From: Ecdyonurus torrentis
Lineage: Eukaryota > Arthropoda > Insecta > Ephemeroptera > Heptageniidae
Direction: 5' to 3'
DNA length: 64,000 nucleotides
Assembly (NCBI GenBank): GCA_949318235.1
Contig: OX439129.1
Span: 25,167,874-25,231,873, forward strand
Shown: positions 29,855 through 44,999 of the stretch, piece after piece
Layout: each line of letters begins with the position of its first letter
How positions within the stretch are numbered: the first letter of the stretch is position 1
Translations under genes and position numbers: made by a program
Notes under the pieces: model-generated
Seen by the model: only the letters and a program-made list of their open reading frames with translations
The model's database searches: none
Told to the model about the DNA's origin: nothing

Positions 29855-30955
29855 TATCAAGCATCACGGATAGTAAATATTCACCAGGATTTTTGTATTT
29901 TTCTAATTTACATCGTAATGTCACCACAGTACAACTTTGAAAAAAATTAAGACCAACACTCTCTCGTAATGTGCACATATCGGTCAGTAAATGTGTAAAG
30001 TTTCAAAATTATCCTGCTCATAGTAGCCTCGCACTAATGATTAATTAGCCATAAGAAACGCCGATTCGGCACTTCATTTTTTTTAATCATGAACTTTACA
30101 TGTGAGTTATGTGATAGTGATAAAAATTTCATACTTGATGGACAGAGTAAACAAATGTTACTTATAAATGTAACATAGTTAAAATAATTCACAAACCTCT
30201 TCCTTATTCCACCTCCTTTGCAAATAAAAGCGTAAACTTAGATCTGCTTAAGTTACAAAGATGATAATTGGTTTCTGGGTAGGCAGTATCCTAACGTAAG
30301 AAAAAGAGCTGAAATAAAAAATTTGTTATAATTTATTTTTAGTGATGTTGTAATTTTTTTTAATATATAACCTGGGAGAGATGAAGGCTCAGTATTTCAG
30401 CCTGATGAAGGCAACCTTCTGCACACCAAATCAATAAGAAAATTGAAAATTCATAAATTTTTTATTTGAGTTCTTTTACTCTAACTTTACGCTTTTTGCC
30501 ATTCATTTGCAAAGGGGGTGGAAGGAAGTGGTTTGCGAATTATTTTAACTGCGTTACGTTCATAAGTAACATTTGTTTACTCTGTCCATCAAGAATAAAA
30601 ATTTTATCACTATCGGCTATATAGACAACTCACATGTAAAGTCCATAATTTAAAAAAATGAAGTGCCAAATATAGGTGTTTCTTATGGCTAATTAATAAT
30701 CATTAGCGATCAGGCTACCATGACTACCATGAGCAGGAAAATTTTGAAACTTTACACATCCACTGTCCAATGTGTGCACATTACAAGAGAGCGTTAGTCT
30801 TAAATTTTTTTTTTTTTTTTTTTTATTTTATTTTATTATTATTTTTTTTTTTTTGAAAGTCGTACTGTGGTGATATTACGATGTAAAGTTGAAAAATACA
30901 AAAATCCTGGTGACCGTTTACGGCGTTTACTATCCGTGATGCTCGATGTAATGAA
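29855..30955. mobile_element. 1.1-kb inverted-repeat element, family 4, copy 2
   Basis: Arms about 29858-30250 and 30480-30955 pair over several blocks, for example CATCACGGATAGTAAA with its counterpart near 30930, GTAAAGTTTCAAAATT with AATTTTGAAACTTTAC near 30740, and TTGATGGACAGAGTAAACAA with its complement near 30570. The loop has GCCTGATGAAGGCAACCTTC near 30400. No transposase frame. Confidence 0.75.
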
Positions 30956-31340
30956 TTGAATCAAAGGTGTTGAGGATGTAGACGGCTGTGTACAGGATTA
31001 TATTATAAAAATATTTTTCAACTGCACTGCAACTTTGTGTAGGCATTCATAACATTTTGTTAAAAGAAATGACAAACTTACGTGTGTGTTTTTTTTTTTT
31101 TTTGTTTTTTTTTTTTTTTTATTAATATTATTTGTGAAGGGAAAAAAATCACGTTATAAAAATATATTTCACCAATGTTTGATTCTTAAAAATCAATGCA
31201 GCTTAAAAATAATTCCATAAATGGGGCAATTTTGTTTTATAAATTCTTAACACTAACTGTAAGACAGTATAGCTTATGTTATATTATGTTATAGCGATGT
31301 TATAAAATATAGATGTTTTGGGATTCAAAATTCATTGTCT

Positions 31341-31500
31341 CTACACTTCTCCCAATACTAGTTCGAGCGGATACAGTGTAATTAACTATGTAAAGTCAAC
31401 TGTGATTGGCTAGTAGGTTTATAACACGCTCTCTGATTGGTTTAGTACCGCGGATACAACTTTTGGCGGGAACGACCTTGTTTTGGTCAGAGTTTATAAG
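31341..31500. repeat. Dispersed repeat, copy 2
   Basis: Direct-orientation relative of 5395-5550 at roughly 80 percent by eye; family unknown. Contains two ATTGG boxes. Confidence 0.8.
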
Positions 31501-31689
31501 TTTTGCGAAAATGCTTTGATAAATAAAATTTCGATTATTTTGAAACCGTATGAAGTAACAAAATAAAAACGCCCTTATTTCTGACATTTATTTTTTATCT
31601 ATGTGATGTACTCAACATTATATATATTATATTATATATAATATGTATATTAAGGAAAATAAACCATCGCGGTTAGGTATGATAAATTG

Positions 31690-32056
31690 AAAGAAAAGGA
31701 TAGGAGAAAACCAGCAAGGGCCTTACCATAGTGAAGAGAGTCCCATAGTTCGGTGAAAATCTTGCTAGCACAGATATAAAATAACTAACACATTGGAAAT
31801 ATTTCGGCAATCGACTCCAAGAGAGATATGGAGCGTGTTATGCCTTCATCAGTCCTTACAGACTCAGAGAGAAACTATAGTCTGTAAGGACTGATGAAGG
31901 CATAACACGCTCCATATCTCTCTTGGAGTCGATTGCCGAAATATTTCCAATGTGTTAGTTATTTTATATCTGTGCTAGCAAGATTTTCACCGAACTATGG
32001 GACTCTCTTCACTATGGTAAGGCCCTTGCTGGTTTTCTCCTATCCTTTTCTTTCAC
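31690..32056. mobile_element. Foldback element, family 3a, best-preserved copy 4
   Basis: The arms are almost perfect complements over about 180 bp (GGATAGGAGAAAACCAGCAA... and complement at 32023-32048). The centre, about 31880, carries GGACTGATGAAGGC on one strand and its complement on the other. Confidence 0.85.
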
Positions 32057-32690
32057 TTTATCATCTTATATTATATATATATCATTATTGGGTATTGCAA
32101 TATATGTTGTGCCTTACGGACTGATGAAGTAAAAGTAGTGCTAAAATTTTCTTTAGTAAAATTGAAGGAATAAAACTACAGTAGCATCATCAACCGACAA
32201 GTCTAGGGATATATACTGTTTACGTAGTATATGGTGACTGAAGCATATGAAACTGAGCGGACGTGATGGCTCCCTATCTGCTCTGCACCATGAGCACGTA
32301 TCATTTATATATTTTACCATATTTATGTTACTTGTAATACTTGCTATCTTAATTGTATAGCTCAATGGAAATCTCATGCTTTTAATTTTCATTATAATTA
32401 TTTTTATTATTATTATATACCATATATATATATTTTTTTTTTACTCTCGCAAAACAGCAGGTGTATAAGATTGTGTAAAATAAATAAACCACAAAGAAAA
32501 AGTAAGATTTAATATATTTTATTGGTTCAAATTATATAAGGGCAATATAATTATATTTACTATATAAATAGACTAAAATTGCTAAATATATATAAAAATT
32601 GACAATGGATTAATTTCATGGTTATACTGCATTTCCTTCCTATTTATATTAAATATCGCGGATTGCTGCGCAATGTTGGGGGTCACTTAC

Positions 32691-32792
32691 CTCGTATCTG
32701 TTCTTATAAATTTCAATATTTTCGATGTGTAAGGGTGGAGGAACGTATAGTAGTTTCACATCTCCTGTTTCATAAAATGTAATTATCTCCTG
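32691..32792 (-). CDS. Unassigned candidate internal exon
   Basis: On the minus strand a TTTTCAG acceptor precedes 32792 and a strong GTAAGT donor follows 32691. The 102 bp between are fully open in one frame for 34 codons (starts QEIITFYETGDVKLL, then YVPPPLHIENIEIYKNRYE) with normal amino-acid composition, unlike the low-complexity frames nearby. The domain is not recognised. Partner exons were not found within a few kb, so it could belong to a gene with large introns. Confidence 0.45.
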
Positions 32793-33811
32793 CTGAAAAT
32801 TATGATTGGTATATTAAATGCGCTTATGTAGAGTTGTCGGGGAAATATTGGGTAAAAAACAACTTACAGTAATATACAGTATAAAATCAACTGATTTTTC
32901 CCCCTACTTTACAAATTTACAATACTGCATGATATTATATTTTTTTGAATTCATAATATATTTTTTATTGTTTTCAGAATGACAACTTTACTGTCAATAT
33001 ACATTACGCCGGTAAAAGATATTGTATTTCTATTATATACGTATAAGCATACATTTTTTGAAGCAAAAAAACAGCGATATTATATAATGTTTGGAAAAAA
33101 TATAATTTACATTGCTCTTCTAATTTTGAGTATTCATCTGATGGATGAATATACTAACTTTAGACATTTTGTTATAAGAGTAATTATACACTTCAAATTA
33201 ATTCGATTGTTTCCTTTAGTTTATTAAAAAAAATTTGAGGCAAATTTGGTTAGGCTGAATCAAAATTAGTAAATTATAAATTTTTTTCCAAGGTCTTAAA
33301 ATATGAACACCTGACTCCGTCTTATTACTGCACGTTATAATTCCTTAAAATCTCAAATAAATTTTAATTCAAGCACTTTACCGAATATATATTATAATTA
33401 TTAAAATCCTAATTTTGGCAGGATTTTCTCTGAGGATAGTTGTCATATTGATGTATATATTATAACATTCTAGTTTCTAGTCTAATTGTCAGAGTAACAG
33501 AGTAATTTTTAAAGCAATTATATAATATATTATTCAAGTAAGTCAACCACCGCCGTAAACCCATAATCCCCAACATGCCTCAGGTTTTCCTATAAAATTT
33601 CCACCTGCAGGCTGAGAAATTATTCATATGAAATAAATTTACATATAGCTCTGTACTCATCTATTTCATATAGTTTAATTTTAAAAATAAGTTATACTTC
33701 TTTGAATCAACGACCTATGGAAAGCTCTGGGCTGTTTTATTAATCTATCGATATTGGCAGCATTCCTTCTGCCATTGTAAAATGAACTCGCATTAAAACA
33801 TTCCTTCCGTT

Positions 33812-33936
<125 letters not shown>

Positions 33937-34056
33937 TATATTATAAATATTATCACATATACACACACACGTGTGTAAAAACAAACACGCACGCACACTC
34001 ATCCATGACCTCTCCTCTCTGTTATTCGGATAATTTGTCAATATATATCTGATATA

Positions 34057-34094
<38 letters not shown>

Positions 34095-34169
34095 TACATT
34101 TTTGTCACAGTTTATTTCCTATAATTTAACAACCGATGTAGTCGAATAGTATTGGCTCATTTAAATAAA

Positions 34170-34370
34170 GTCGTCTGCTGGGTGCTTTATAGAACCGTCT
34201 AGTGACGTCTAATGGACTTTTTTTTCTTTTTCTTTTTTTTCGTGACAAGGGAGACCTTGCCAGGATTCTGACTAAACGCTTAACCACAACCACACTGTGA
34301 GTGTTGGTAGCAAGGGTGGAATTTTGTCCGGATCTTCTGTAACTACTTTTTGTGTTCAAAGAAATAGTCG
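34170..34370 (-). mobile_element. Possible second tRNA-like SINE remnant
   Basis: The minus strand has TGTGGTTGTGGTTAAGCGTT followed by TAGTCAGAATCC, resembling the D-arm half of a tRNA-Leu/Ser head. A box B is not convincing. Confidence 0.2.
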
Positions 34371-34432
34371 ATGTGTGTGATCAACATATGGATTAAATTT
34401 GTTATTATATATTTTCCATTCACCCAAATATC

Positions 34433-34465
<33 letters not shown>

Positions 34466-35102
34466 CCAAACATAAAAAGTAATATAAATATAAATTAAAT
34501 ATAAGAGACAAAAAATAGTTAAAAAAAAAAGTTATTAAATCTCTAGTTCCATTATATCATATCATCGTATCGTGTGTGTATATATATACCTACGTATAAA
34601 TATTATTAGTTATTTTAAGTAATTCTTTTTTATACTTTATTTCCTATAATTTTATATTTGTATTTTATTTTATTCATAGTGAACATATTAACAATGCGAT
34701 CTTTTAAATGAAGAGGAAACGTGTACGACTTTTGATTACGGTGGTTTTAAGCACAAAATGGAAAGTGAGGTTATGTTTGTTTTTAATGGATTTATGGAAT
34801 ATGCTCATATCGCACACAGTTTTAACATTAACGTAATTATTTGCTTTAATTCCGAAACATATATTAAAGATTGTGTTTATTTACAATATGGCTGGAAATT
34901 CAGAATGTAAAGCAAAAAAAGGAGAATTTTTACAAAAGGGAATTTGAAACTATACAGGGAGTAAATTAAGAGCAAAGGTGATGACATGCTTCATCATGAC
35001 TTTTCTTTTGTTTGTAAAAACACAGAAAACAACAAAACAACTTTTAAAGAAGTTAATTAAACTTTTTATTATAATCTGCTTATATATTTTGTTTCGTTCG
35101 TT

Positions 35103-35153
<51 letters not shown>

Positions 35154-35485
35154 AAAAACTAAGCTACTTACCCTAAGTTTTAAAATGAAACTTTAAAAGT
35201 TATAATTACCTTTAATTATAATAACTAAGCAATTATAAGTATATAAAAAAAAAAATCATTTACTTCGTATTTTTAAAAAATTTAATATGCAGAGTGAGTA
35301 ATTATTATACAGTAGTATTACCATGCAGGGGTGGAGAGGTAGAAGTGAGGCGGGACATGGAGGAACTTGTCCCGGCAAAACAATTTCAATTAACATTGGG
35401 CTCATGGAACAACCCCTCTTTTTCTCCCGGCATAAAAGTTCAATCAATTTTACACTGAAATAAGCCTGCAATATATACGTATATA

Positions 35486-35495
<10 letters not shown>

Positions 35496-35566
<71 letters not shown>

Positions 35567-35572
35567 TATACT
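35496..35572. repeat. (AT)n microsatellite
   Basis: About 36 units; further TA tracts lie nearby at 34060-34091, 34438-34463 and 35106-35150. Confidence 0.9.
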
Positions 35573-35771
35573 GCATCATACGTGTAAGTCAAATAAAAAC
35601 ACTTTGCGGTACTAGTTGCCTTATTTTAATATATTTATTTGTATACAAAATAAATGTTCAAATGGTGCATTTCAATTTTTTTTCCTATGATATTTTGTTT
35701 CACACAGAATTGTGTATACTTAAAAAACCTATTTTTTATTATTAATATTATTATTTTTTTTTTTTTTTTTT

Positions 35772-35942
35772 TTTTTTACAGAACATATTTTATTGTTGTG
35801 TTGCTACAGTACAGTTTAACTATAATTTTGTTGCTACAATTTATTATTATTATTATTTTTTTATTTTTTTTTTTTTACAGAACATATTTTGTTGTTGTGT
35901 TGCTACAGAGTACAGTTTAACAAATTTTGTTGCTACAATTTA
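35772..35942. repeat. Tandem duplication of a roughly 100-bp unit
   Basis: Two units each contain TTTTACAGAACATATTTT, TTGTTGTGTTGCTACAG and AATTTTGTTGCTACAATTT, separated by T-rich sequence. Non-coding. Confidence 0.75.
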
Positions 35943-36563
35943 ATACACCAAAATACTTTTAATTAAACTTATATTTATGAAATACATAGTATACAGTATT
36001 TTTTGTATTTTACGTGCTGCATCTTATTATTATGTTATTAATTTTAAGTGCATATAAAATGTTGAGGTTATCAAAAATTTATTTTCATCCGTTCACATGC
36101 CGCGCGTACAAAGTTTCATTTACATGGAACTTCTGCGGGTTTTCTTTTATTTGACGATACAAAGTTTGAAAACACATACAAATACATTTGAAACCGGCTA
36201 GAGGAGACGTAAGGTCAGAAAGGTTGCTTATTGAATTACAGACTACTTTATTCTGAATGCTGACGGGTTGCTATTGTTTTCTCACTAATGAGATTTTCAA
36301 TTCAATTATGCATGACTTGAGACTTATAAAACACGATTCAGGCAAAACTGAGTAAACAGACTGTAAATTAAAAATCGCATTTTGGCACTTCATACTTTAT
36401 AATCACAAATATTTGAGTATCTGAAGCGCAAGATCGTGATAATTAAGTGTATACTTTTTATTAAGTTATTTGATTTGATTAGTTTTGTTCTTGACTGGGA
36501 CTGGGATTGGTGTATAGCACTATAACACAATATCAAGCAAAAAAAAAAAAAAAAAAAAAAAAA

Positions 36564-38151
<1,588 letters not shown>

Positions 38152-38554
38152 CTTTTTATGTTGTAATCTTTGTGTGTTCTAGATACTACAGTATACCTAC
38201 AAAATCTAATTCCTAGCAACAAAAATTTGATCATTTGAATAAAAATATGTTTCAATATAATATAAATTATAAATGTTAAATATTGACTATTTTAGTTTCT
38301 AGTCAAAATGCGTTATAATTTGTGTATATTTTGAAATGTAATAAAAATTATACAGTTAAATTATATTTTTTAAGACAGGCTTATATTTATGTAATGTTGT
38401 TAATACATTTTAATATATACTTAAATATTATAATTTTTTATATTTCTTCTATTTTGACTATTCTTTCTGAGCATAACCTATATAACTACAAATTAAAACA
38501 CTTATAAAAAAGGACAATATATTTTAGAAAAAAACAACAACAAAACAAATAAAC

Positions 38555-38685
38555 AACTTGCATGCCATTTTTTTATTTTAAATATGAAGGAGCATTTTTT
38601 AAGAAGTTTTATAAACATCAATTTTATTTATTTTTTTTAAAGAATTTTTTAAGACCATAAAAAAATGGCATGCAAGTTGTCTATT
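38555..38685. repeat. Short inverted repeat
   Basis: ACAACTTGCATGCCATTTTT pairs with AAAAATGGCATGCAAGTTGT, loop about 80 bp. Possible small MITE. Confidence 0.6.
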
Positions 38686-38689
38686 CTTT

Positions 38690-40262
38690 AATTTTAAGAT
38701 AAAAAAATATAGCAAAAGACTCTAATTTAAATTGTAAATAAAGTGAAGTATACGAGGAGGATGTGTGAGTGTTGTGTATGTGGGTGTGCCTGTGTGTGTA
38801 CTGTGTTGTATATATGTGTGTATCCATGTGTGTGACAATTTTATACATTTATCGATTAAGCTAAACTTGCTACAAACGAATCGACGAATCAAAAATTCAT
38901 TGTCTTATTGTAAGGACTTTTATTTGAATGTATTGATTTTTATCTCTGAGATAAATGTTTACGTACGTTTAAAAAAATGAAATCACTTCTTTTTTTTCTT
39001 TGCTTAATGTGATAAAAACCTACGAGTTTTATAGCACTTATTTTAATATCTCCAGCCATGTCAGTTTCACCATCTAAACTCTAAATACCTAAAATAAAAA
39101 AAATAAAAATAAAAAAAAGTGAAGATTTCAAATATCAAGACGTACGTATTATTATTATATTATTCCTGTCAACGTAAAAGTAAAAGGGACGAACTAAGTT
39201 TAAAAGCTAGCGAAAAAAATTATTAGTTTTCTGTCAAAGATGCCGCCTTAAAATGTCAAATGATTTTCTTTTACATTTGATAAAATTGAAAACTAACTAC
39301 ATTACTTTATACAAAGTAAAAGAGGTATAGAGTTTAAAATATGGTTTTTCATGCCGTCAATATTTCAATTAAGGTATAGTTTATTATATACCTGCCTGAT
39401 ACTATAAATTAGCTCTTAGTTATGAATTTGTTGAACGAATTATATTATAATAAAACGCTTGAAAATTGACATTGGACTATGAAAACCCATGTGATCCTTA
39501 TTAAAACAGCTACATGGAAAATAGAATATAATTAAGCTTCATTTAATAACACATATTATAAAAAGAAAATTAACATTTAAAATTCGATTCCCATCTGCGT
39601 TTGTTCACAATTAAATTATATTTAAAAGAGTTTGTATTCCAGAAAGTAATGACTAAAATTTGCATCATTGTTTCTATTTTATTTGATTCTAATAGAGTAA
39701 TAAATTCACTTTCTGTATAATTTGAAGAGCATTTTGTTCTTAAAGGGGATGTTTTTCAGTTTTATACAAAATTAATATGTAAGGAGTAAGGATATTATAG
39801 ATGACACCTTGATTATAAAAACTAATGCAAAATAAAACAATGTAAAGTATAGTACAGTTTCACATTGTACGGAATACAGCATAGGGATTACATTATTCTT
39901 ATGTAAAATTCATAGGAATTAATAAGAATCATAAGGGATTCAAAATTCTCATTTTGAATCCTCGTAATAAATCATTTAATACTTATATAACGCTGCACTT
40001 GAATATAATCTATTGCTCGCGAACCTTTTTAAATGCATTTTGAATTTATTATGAAAGAAAATTTTATATTATAATATAATATTATTATGTAATAATTTGC
40101 TTTTACATAAACCTTTTGAAATTACAATTTTAGAAAATGAAAATAATCATGAAACTTTAAAGGTCTTGTTTCAAAAACAAATTACATCTGTGAAAACTAA
40201 TTTGAAAGTTATTTTATTTTCTCAGGTATTTTATGTACAATCTCATAGCTCATTTCTGTCTC

Positions 40263-40299
<37 letters not shown>

Positions 40300-43200
40300 G
40301 TCTCTGTCCTTATCTCTGTCTCTGTCTCTCCCTCTCTCGCTCTCTCTCTCTCATTTCAAAATATGCCTAGTTATATATTCGTGATAATTGATAAAGCTAA
40401 ATTGCTGAAATAGCCATGCATTGATCTATGTACCTTTATAAAGTTATGTTATTATTATTATAATTAGTATTGAATATTGATATTATTGATACATTTTTAT
40501 TGAAATAATACAATTTTCAGAAAAAAGTTAATAGCAGCATTTCAAAGAAAAGTTTTTGCACAGAGATTAAACTGATTTTTATTATGATTATTATTTTATT
40601 TTTTTGTAGAAATAATATTAAACAGAATAATAATCCTCATGGTGGCTAGGTTTTAGCTTTTGTTTCATCGGAGAGAAAAAACGAAGAAAAGTTTTTCATA
40701 CTTCTTGAGCACAAAATGTAAAAAATAATATAAAGTCATAAATACATTTCTCTAAGGTCCATAGTCATCAAACTTTATTAGATTTGCTTTCCTCTTTTGT
40801 AATATTCATAAATCTTTTGAGAGTTGATAAGACAGCTAAAATACATATAAAAACTGTGTAATACGCTAAAAATTTGTTAAAAAAAAGAGCATATAATACA
40901 ATAATAATAAAATCAGATTTTCAAAATATTTCAGTATCATTCATCTCACCCTCCTGTGAACTATTTAAAAACTACCCGAAGGTGAATTATGTACATTGCA
41001 TTTACTGATGAAAATGATTAGCTAGTCTACCTATTACTTAACGTATTCACTTATCAGAAAGAATTATACTTAATAAAAATAGGACTATATTAAATAATTT
41101 ATATACATATATGAAAACTGAAAAGTAAGTTCACTGTAATAGTAAATTCTTAATGTAAATTGAAAAGAATCATAACTAATTATAAACCTTAATTTTTATA
41201 CTTTTATGCATATTTTTATTATTTTTAATTAATCTACACTAATATTATATTTTGGATAATATATTTATTACAATAACTGTACAGTCTATAACAAGTAATA
41301 TTAGCTTTTTCTGTAAAGTAAAGTGAATCTCAACAACAGTGATTGGCTGACCAACAAAATACGACACATTCATTGGTTGATCTTGTTTTTTGAACCAACA
41401 AAATTGAGTCGCATGAAAGAGCATAAAACTTTTTTTTGTGGAGTTTCTTTCATTCTTATCAAGTTCAAAGTTCTAAACGAAGAAGTAACAATGATCGACC
41501 ATATTATGTACAAACGTAGTAAACAGGTAACGACGTCATAATCAGCTGTTATAATAAAGGAACATTTTCGAAACCGGCTCAATTTTTGTGTGTATAGTTT
41601 ACAGAACGAGCTATTATGTTTTTCTGACTACGATTGACATAAAACATTGAAATTTATTTAAAAGTGAGACTTCATTTTATTTTATATAACAAAGAAGCAA
41701 TAAAGGTTAACACACACGGTTAAAGATAAACATTTTTATTTCTCTTTGTGTAACTTTATATTATTATGTATTACGTAATACTAAACCTTTAGTTGACTTT
41801 TCAATTCAATCGTATTTCAATAAAATATTATCATGTATGTGATAAAAGTAAAAAAAAAAACAACTCATTTTTACATTTACTGTTCCAATATGTTCAGTAC
41901 ATTTCAATTTATTTAAATTTAATTTTTTCCACTCTCTTTTTGGATCAAAAAAGCAATAGGAGAGAGTAAAAAAAAAATAAAAAAAAAACTTTACATATCA
42001 TGCATGAGGTGATAATAAAACACATTATGATAGAAGGTGTTAATGTTTGCACTCACATGGTTATAAGCTTCAATGAGTCTATACTCCATATTGTATGGAG
42101 ATGTATTCATGGAGAAAACAGATTGCACTCATGCAATCGTTCCAAAGAATACATATTGCACACCACTAAAGCATCTGGCTATATCACTATAATATATGAT
42201 AGAAGTAAAGTTATATAGTACCCTGGTCTCTTACAGATATCTGCAATATTAGATAAATTTATGTTGAAATGCAAACAATAAACAAAAAGTTGGCAACACG
42301 AAAGAGAGATTTGCATGCATTTTAAAATTTATTTTATAGAGGATTATTTCTTGTTTAGAAATATGATTATAGTATCCTGTGTTTTTAGAAGAAGAAAAGA
42401 AGTCAAGTGAGCTCTTCAGCTCAAATAGTTATATACCGTGTAGTTCAAACTTGACTTTTAAATTAGATATTTTATAAAATTCTCTTTATAAAGAGGTTAC
42501 TTTATGCAAATAATAATATAAAAGTTTAAAAAGCAACGTGAAAAAGGTATACATATAAAACTAATTTTTTTAGAAAAAATAATTTGCATATAATTTTCTA
42601 CTTTAAAGCTATAATTTTTATTACAACTAATTTAAGTATTCATTTTCTTTTTTAAATCTTCCTATTCTTTTATATGTATTTTTTTTCTTCTCTACTCAAC
42701 ACTGATTATATTACTTCAATTATCTCTCAACCTTCAATTATATATACGCAGTCAAATACCTTTTAAGTCCTATAATTCAACCTTTGTCAGATCTCTCAAG
42801 AGACTTTAGTTTATCCTTTAGCCTCTTCTCTCTCTCTCTCTCTCTTTGGTAGGATATTGGTCCCTTCCAACCTCTCCATTTTCATTTACAAACTTTGTCA
42901 CACAGTCTAATATTTGCATGTACCCTTATATACCTAATGCCTATATAGTATAGTTATCGTATTTATTTAAGTCCCTTGATCACCCTTGGCGTATATCTAT
43001 ATGCAACACGTAATCTTTCTTATGCAGGCTATATAGACGCAACACCAAAAAATCATTCCCTTTTGGGAGTTTACTCTTATACTTTATTTATTACCATATA
43101 GAGATCAATATTAAAACTTTTTTCAAGCACTATATAATTCCTGAACATTATCTTCGTGTTGTAATTTCAGAATAATTAAGTCTTACTCATTACTCATTAT

Positions 43201-43339
43201 CATAATATGGTTAATGCACTATCATTACACGTTCCCACATACACATTTTATTTTTAATTATATTGTAAAGTATGCAATGATTGAGTGAATTGAATCAGTT
43301 ACAGCTGAAAAATAAAACATTTAAATATTAAAGTTCAAG

Positions 43340-43343
<4 letters not shown>
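38690..43343. other. AT-rich intergenic stretch, no gene seen
   Basis: Contains an interrupted TC/CTGT tract at 40258-40351 and a short TC tract at about 42828-42846. Open frames here are AT-driven and lack coding signature. Confidence 0.5.
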
Positions 43344-43415
<72 letters not shown>

Positions 43416-43438
43416 TATTATATATATATATATATATA
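43344..43438. repeat. (AT)n microsatellite
   Basis: About 45 units, two interruptions near its end. Confidence 0.9.
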
Positions 43439-43840
43439 CACTTTTTAAATGAAAAAAGTGTAGGCTGCTTTTTCAATTAAAAAACTAACTAACCAGTTTT
43501 TGATTCATCAAAGAGTGAGCATTAAAAACTTTAACCGAGCTCGCTTTTCTCTTTGAAAATTTTATGACACATATATACAATTATTTAATTATCTTGTCAA
43601 TAGCTTCAGTTGCAGTATATAACATTTATTTTTATTAAAAAATAGTTTGTTATATAATTTTTTAGTATCTTTTATTAGTATTTAAATTTATTGTTATATG
43701 AGGGGGTAAAATCCGGTTATTGCTTTGTATACAGGATATCAGAAGAATTGTAACAATCTAATCTAACGTATAATGAAAATTCAGAATGTTAAACACTTTA
43801 TACTTATTGTTGGAAGTCAAATAAAGAAGTATACAAAACG

Positions 43841-44005
43841 CATAAAGCGCAGAACAGTGGTCAATTTCTTATCGCTTTTAGTCAGATAGGATAAAAACTA
43901 CGGCTTCCTATTGGTTGATAATAAAAATCAACGAATAGGAAACCGTATTTCTTATCCTATCTGACTAAAAACGATAAGAAATTGACCGCTGTCTTATTTA
44001 TGCGT
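43841..44005. mobile_element. Foldback element with 75-bp arms
   Basis: GGTCAATTTCTTATCGCTTT pairs with AAACGATAAGAAATTGACCG; GATAGGATAAAAACTACGG pairs with CCGTATTTCTTATCCTATC. Ends are CGCATAAA and TTTATGCG. The loop is only about 10-15 bp, so the DNA could extrude as a hairpin. Confidence 0.75.
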
Positions 44006-44999
44006 TAAAATTTCTGGTGTTTTAAAAATGATAGGTATATAAATATTACAGAGAGAAAAAACAACTTTGTAACAGAGAAAGAAATGCTTTTACATATCTT
44101 TTGAGGAACAAAAACTTGTATTGACACATTTATTGTCTTTCATGAAAACAAAAGCACTCTAAAAGTGTAACACACAACAAAATTTTGTTGTAAAAAAAAA
44201 AAAAAAAAAATGAAATAAATGTAAAAGTTTTCATGTCAGTGAATATTTATGCGCTAAAACTTTGAGCTTAACGATGATAATATAAGGTTTTATACTTGTG
44301 TTTTTATTATTTCTAACATTGAATTGATATAGATTATGTATACTGTACACTCAACTAACGTAAGGTTAAAAAAATTAACATTAAAATATTCGCGTCATAT
44401 TTTCAATGTTATTCTTATGAGAAAAATTTACGCGGAGTTTAAATGGTTAATAAATTATATCTTGGTCGAGTGTACTGTACAATAGTATTTCAATAGGTTT
44501 TTATTTTATTGTTATTTATTTATTTACAAATTATTATACTGAATAAAGATAAGCAGGAATGAAATGAATGTTGATCTAACGAATTGATTGACCGACTTGT
44601 TGTGGAACTATAGTCAAAAGAAGTACGTACTTTATTTTCACAATAATTCTTTCTACGTTATTTATATCCAGCAAAACAAGTAACAAATACTATAATTTAA
44701 AAAAAATTAAAAAAAAAATGGAAGCTCCGCGTTTGATTTTGAGCCGTTACCGCGGGAATTGTTAACTCAGATGTGACGATTTAGGAAGGATAAATATGGT
44801 GCAATTCGGGAGACAGTTACATGTATATACTCAAATTCAACTATCGAGCAACACAGCTCTTCAAGTAAAATAATATGCAAAAACTGCCGGGCTGGAATCA
44901 TGGTCCTGTCTATATGATCGCGACCGGGTGGTTGCATATTCTTATAAAATTCGACGTCATAATATGTAAGCATTTAATAATTAACATGAACTATAGTAT

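Noticed and set aside
32979..33227. Plus-strand 82-codon hydrophobic frame after TTTTCAG
   Set aside because: AT-driven Ile/Tyr/Phe composition and no donor or homology signal.
33541..33620. Minus-strand segment reading GKPEACWGLWVYGGG after a CTGCAG acceptor-like site
   Set aside because: GC-richer than its surroundings but it stops at once and lacks a good donor, so it was not called as an exon.
34126..34359. Minus-strand frame of 77 codons with basic composition
   Set aside because: Overlaps a tRNA-like SINE remnant; the composition is explained by the repeat.
35256..35460. Minus-strand frame with a Pro-rich stretch (GQVPPCPASLLPLHPCM)
   Set aside because: No splice context or domain; merges into a TA repeat.
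44767..44973. Minus-strand frame of 68 codons (NMQPPGRDHIDRTMIPARQF)
   Set aside because: Somewhat protein-like and less AT-rich, but with no recognised domain and no convincing splice sites at both ends.
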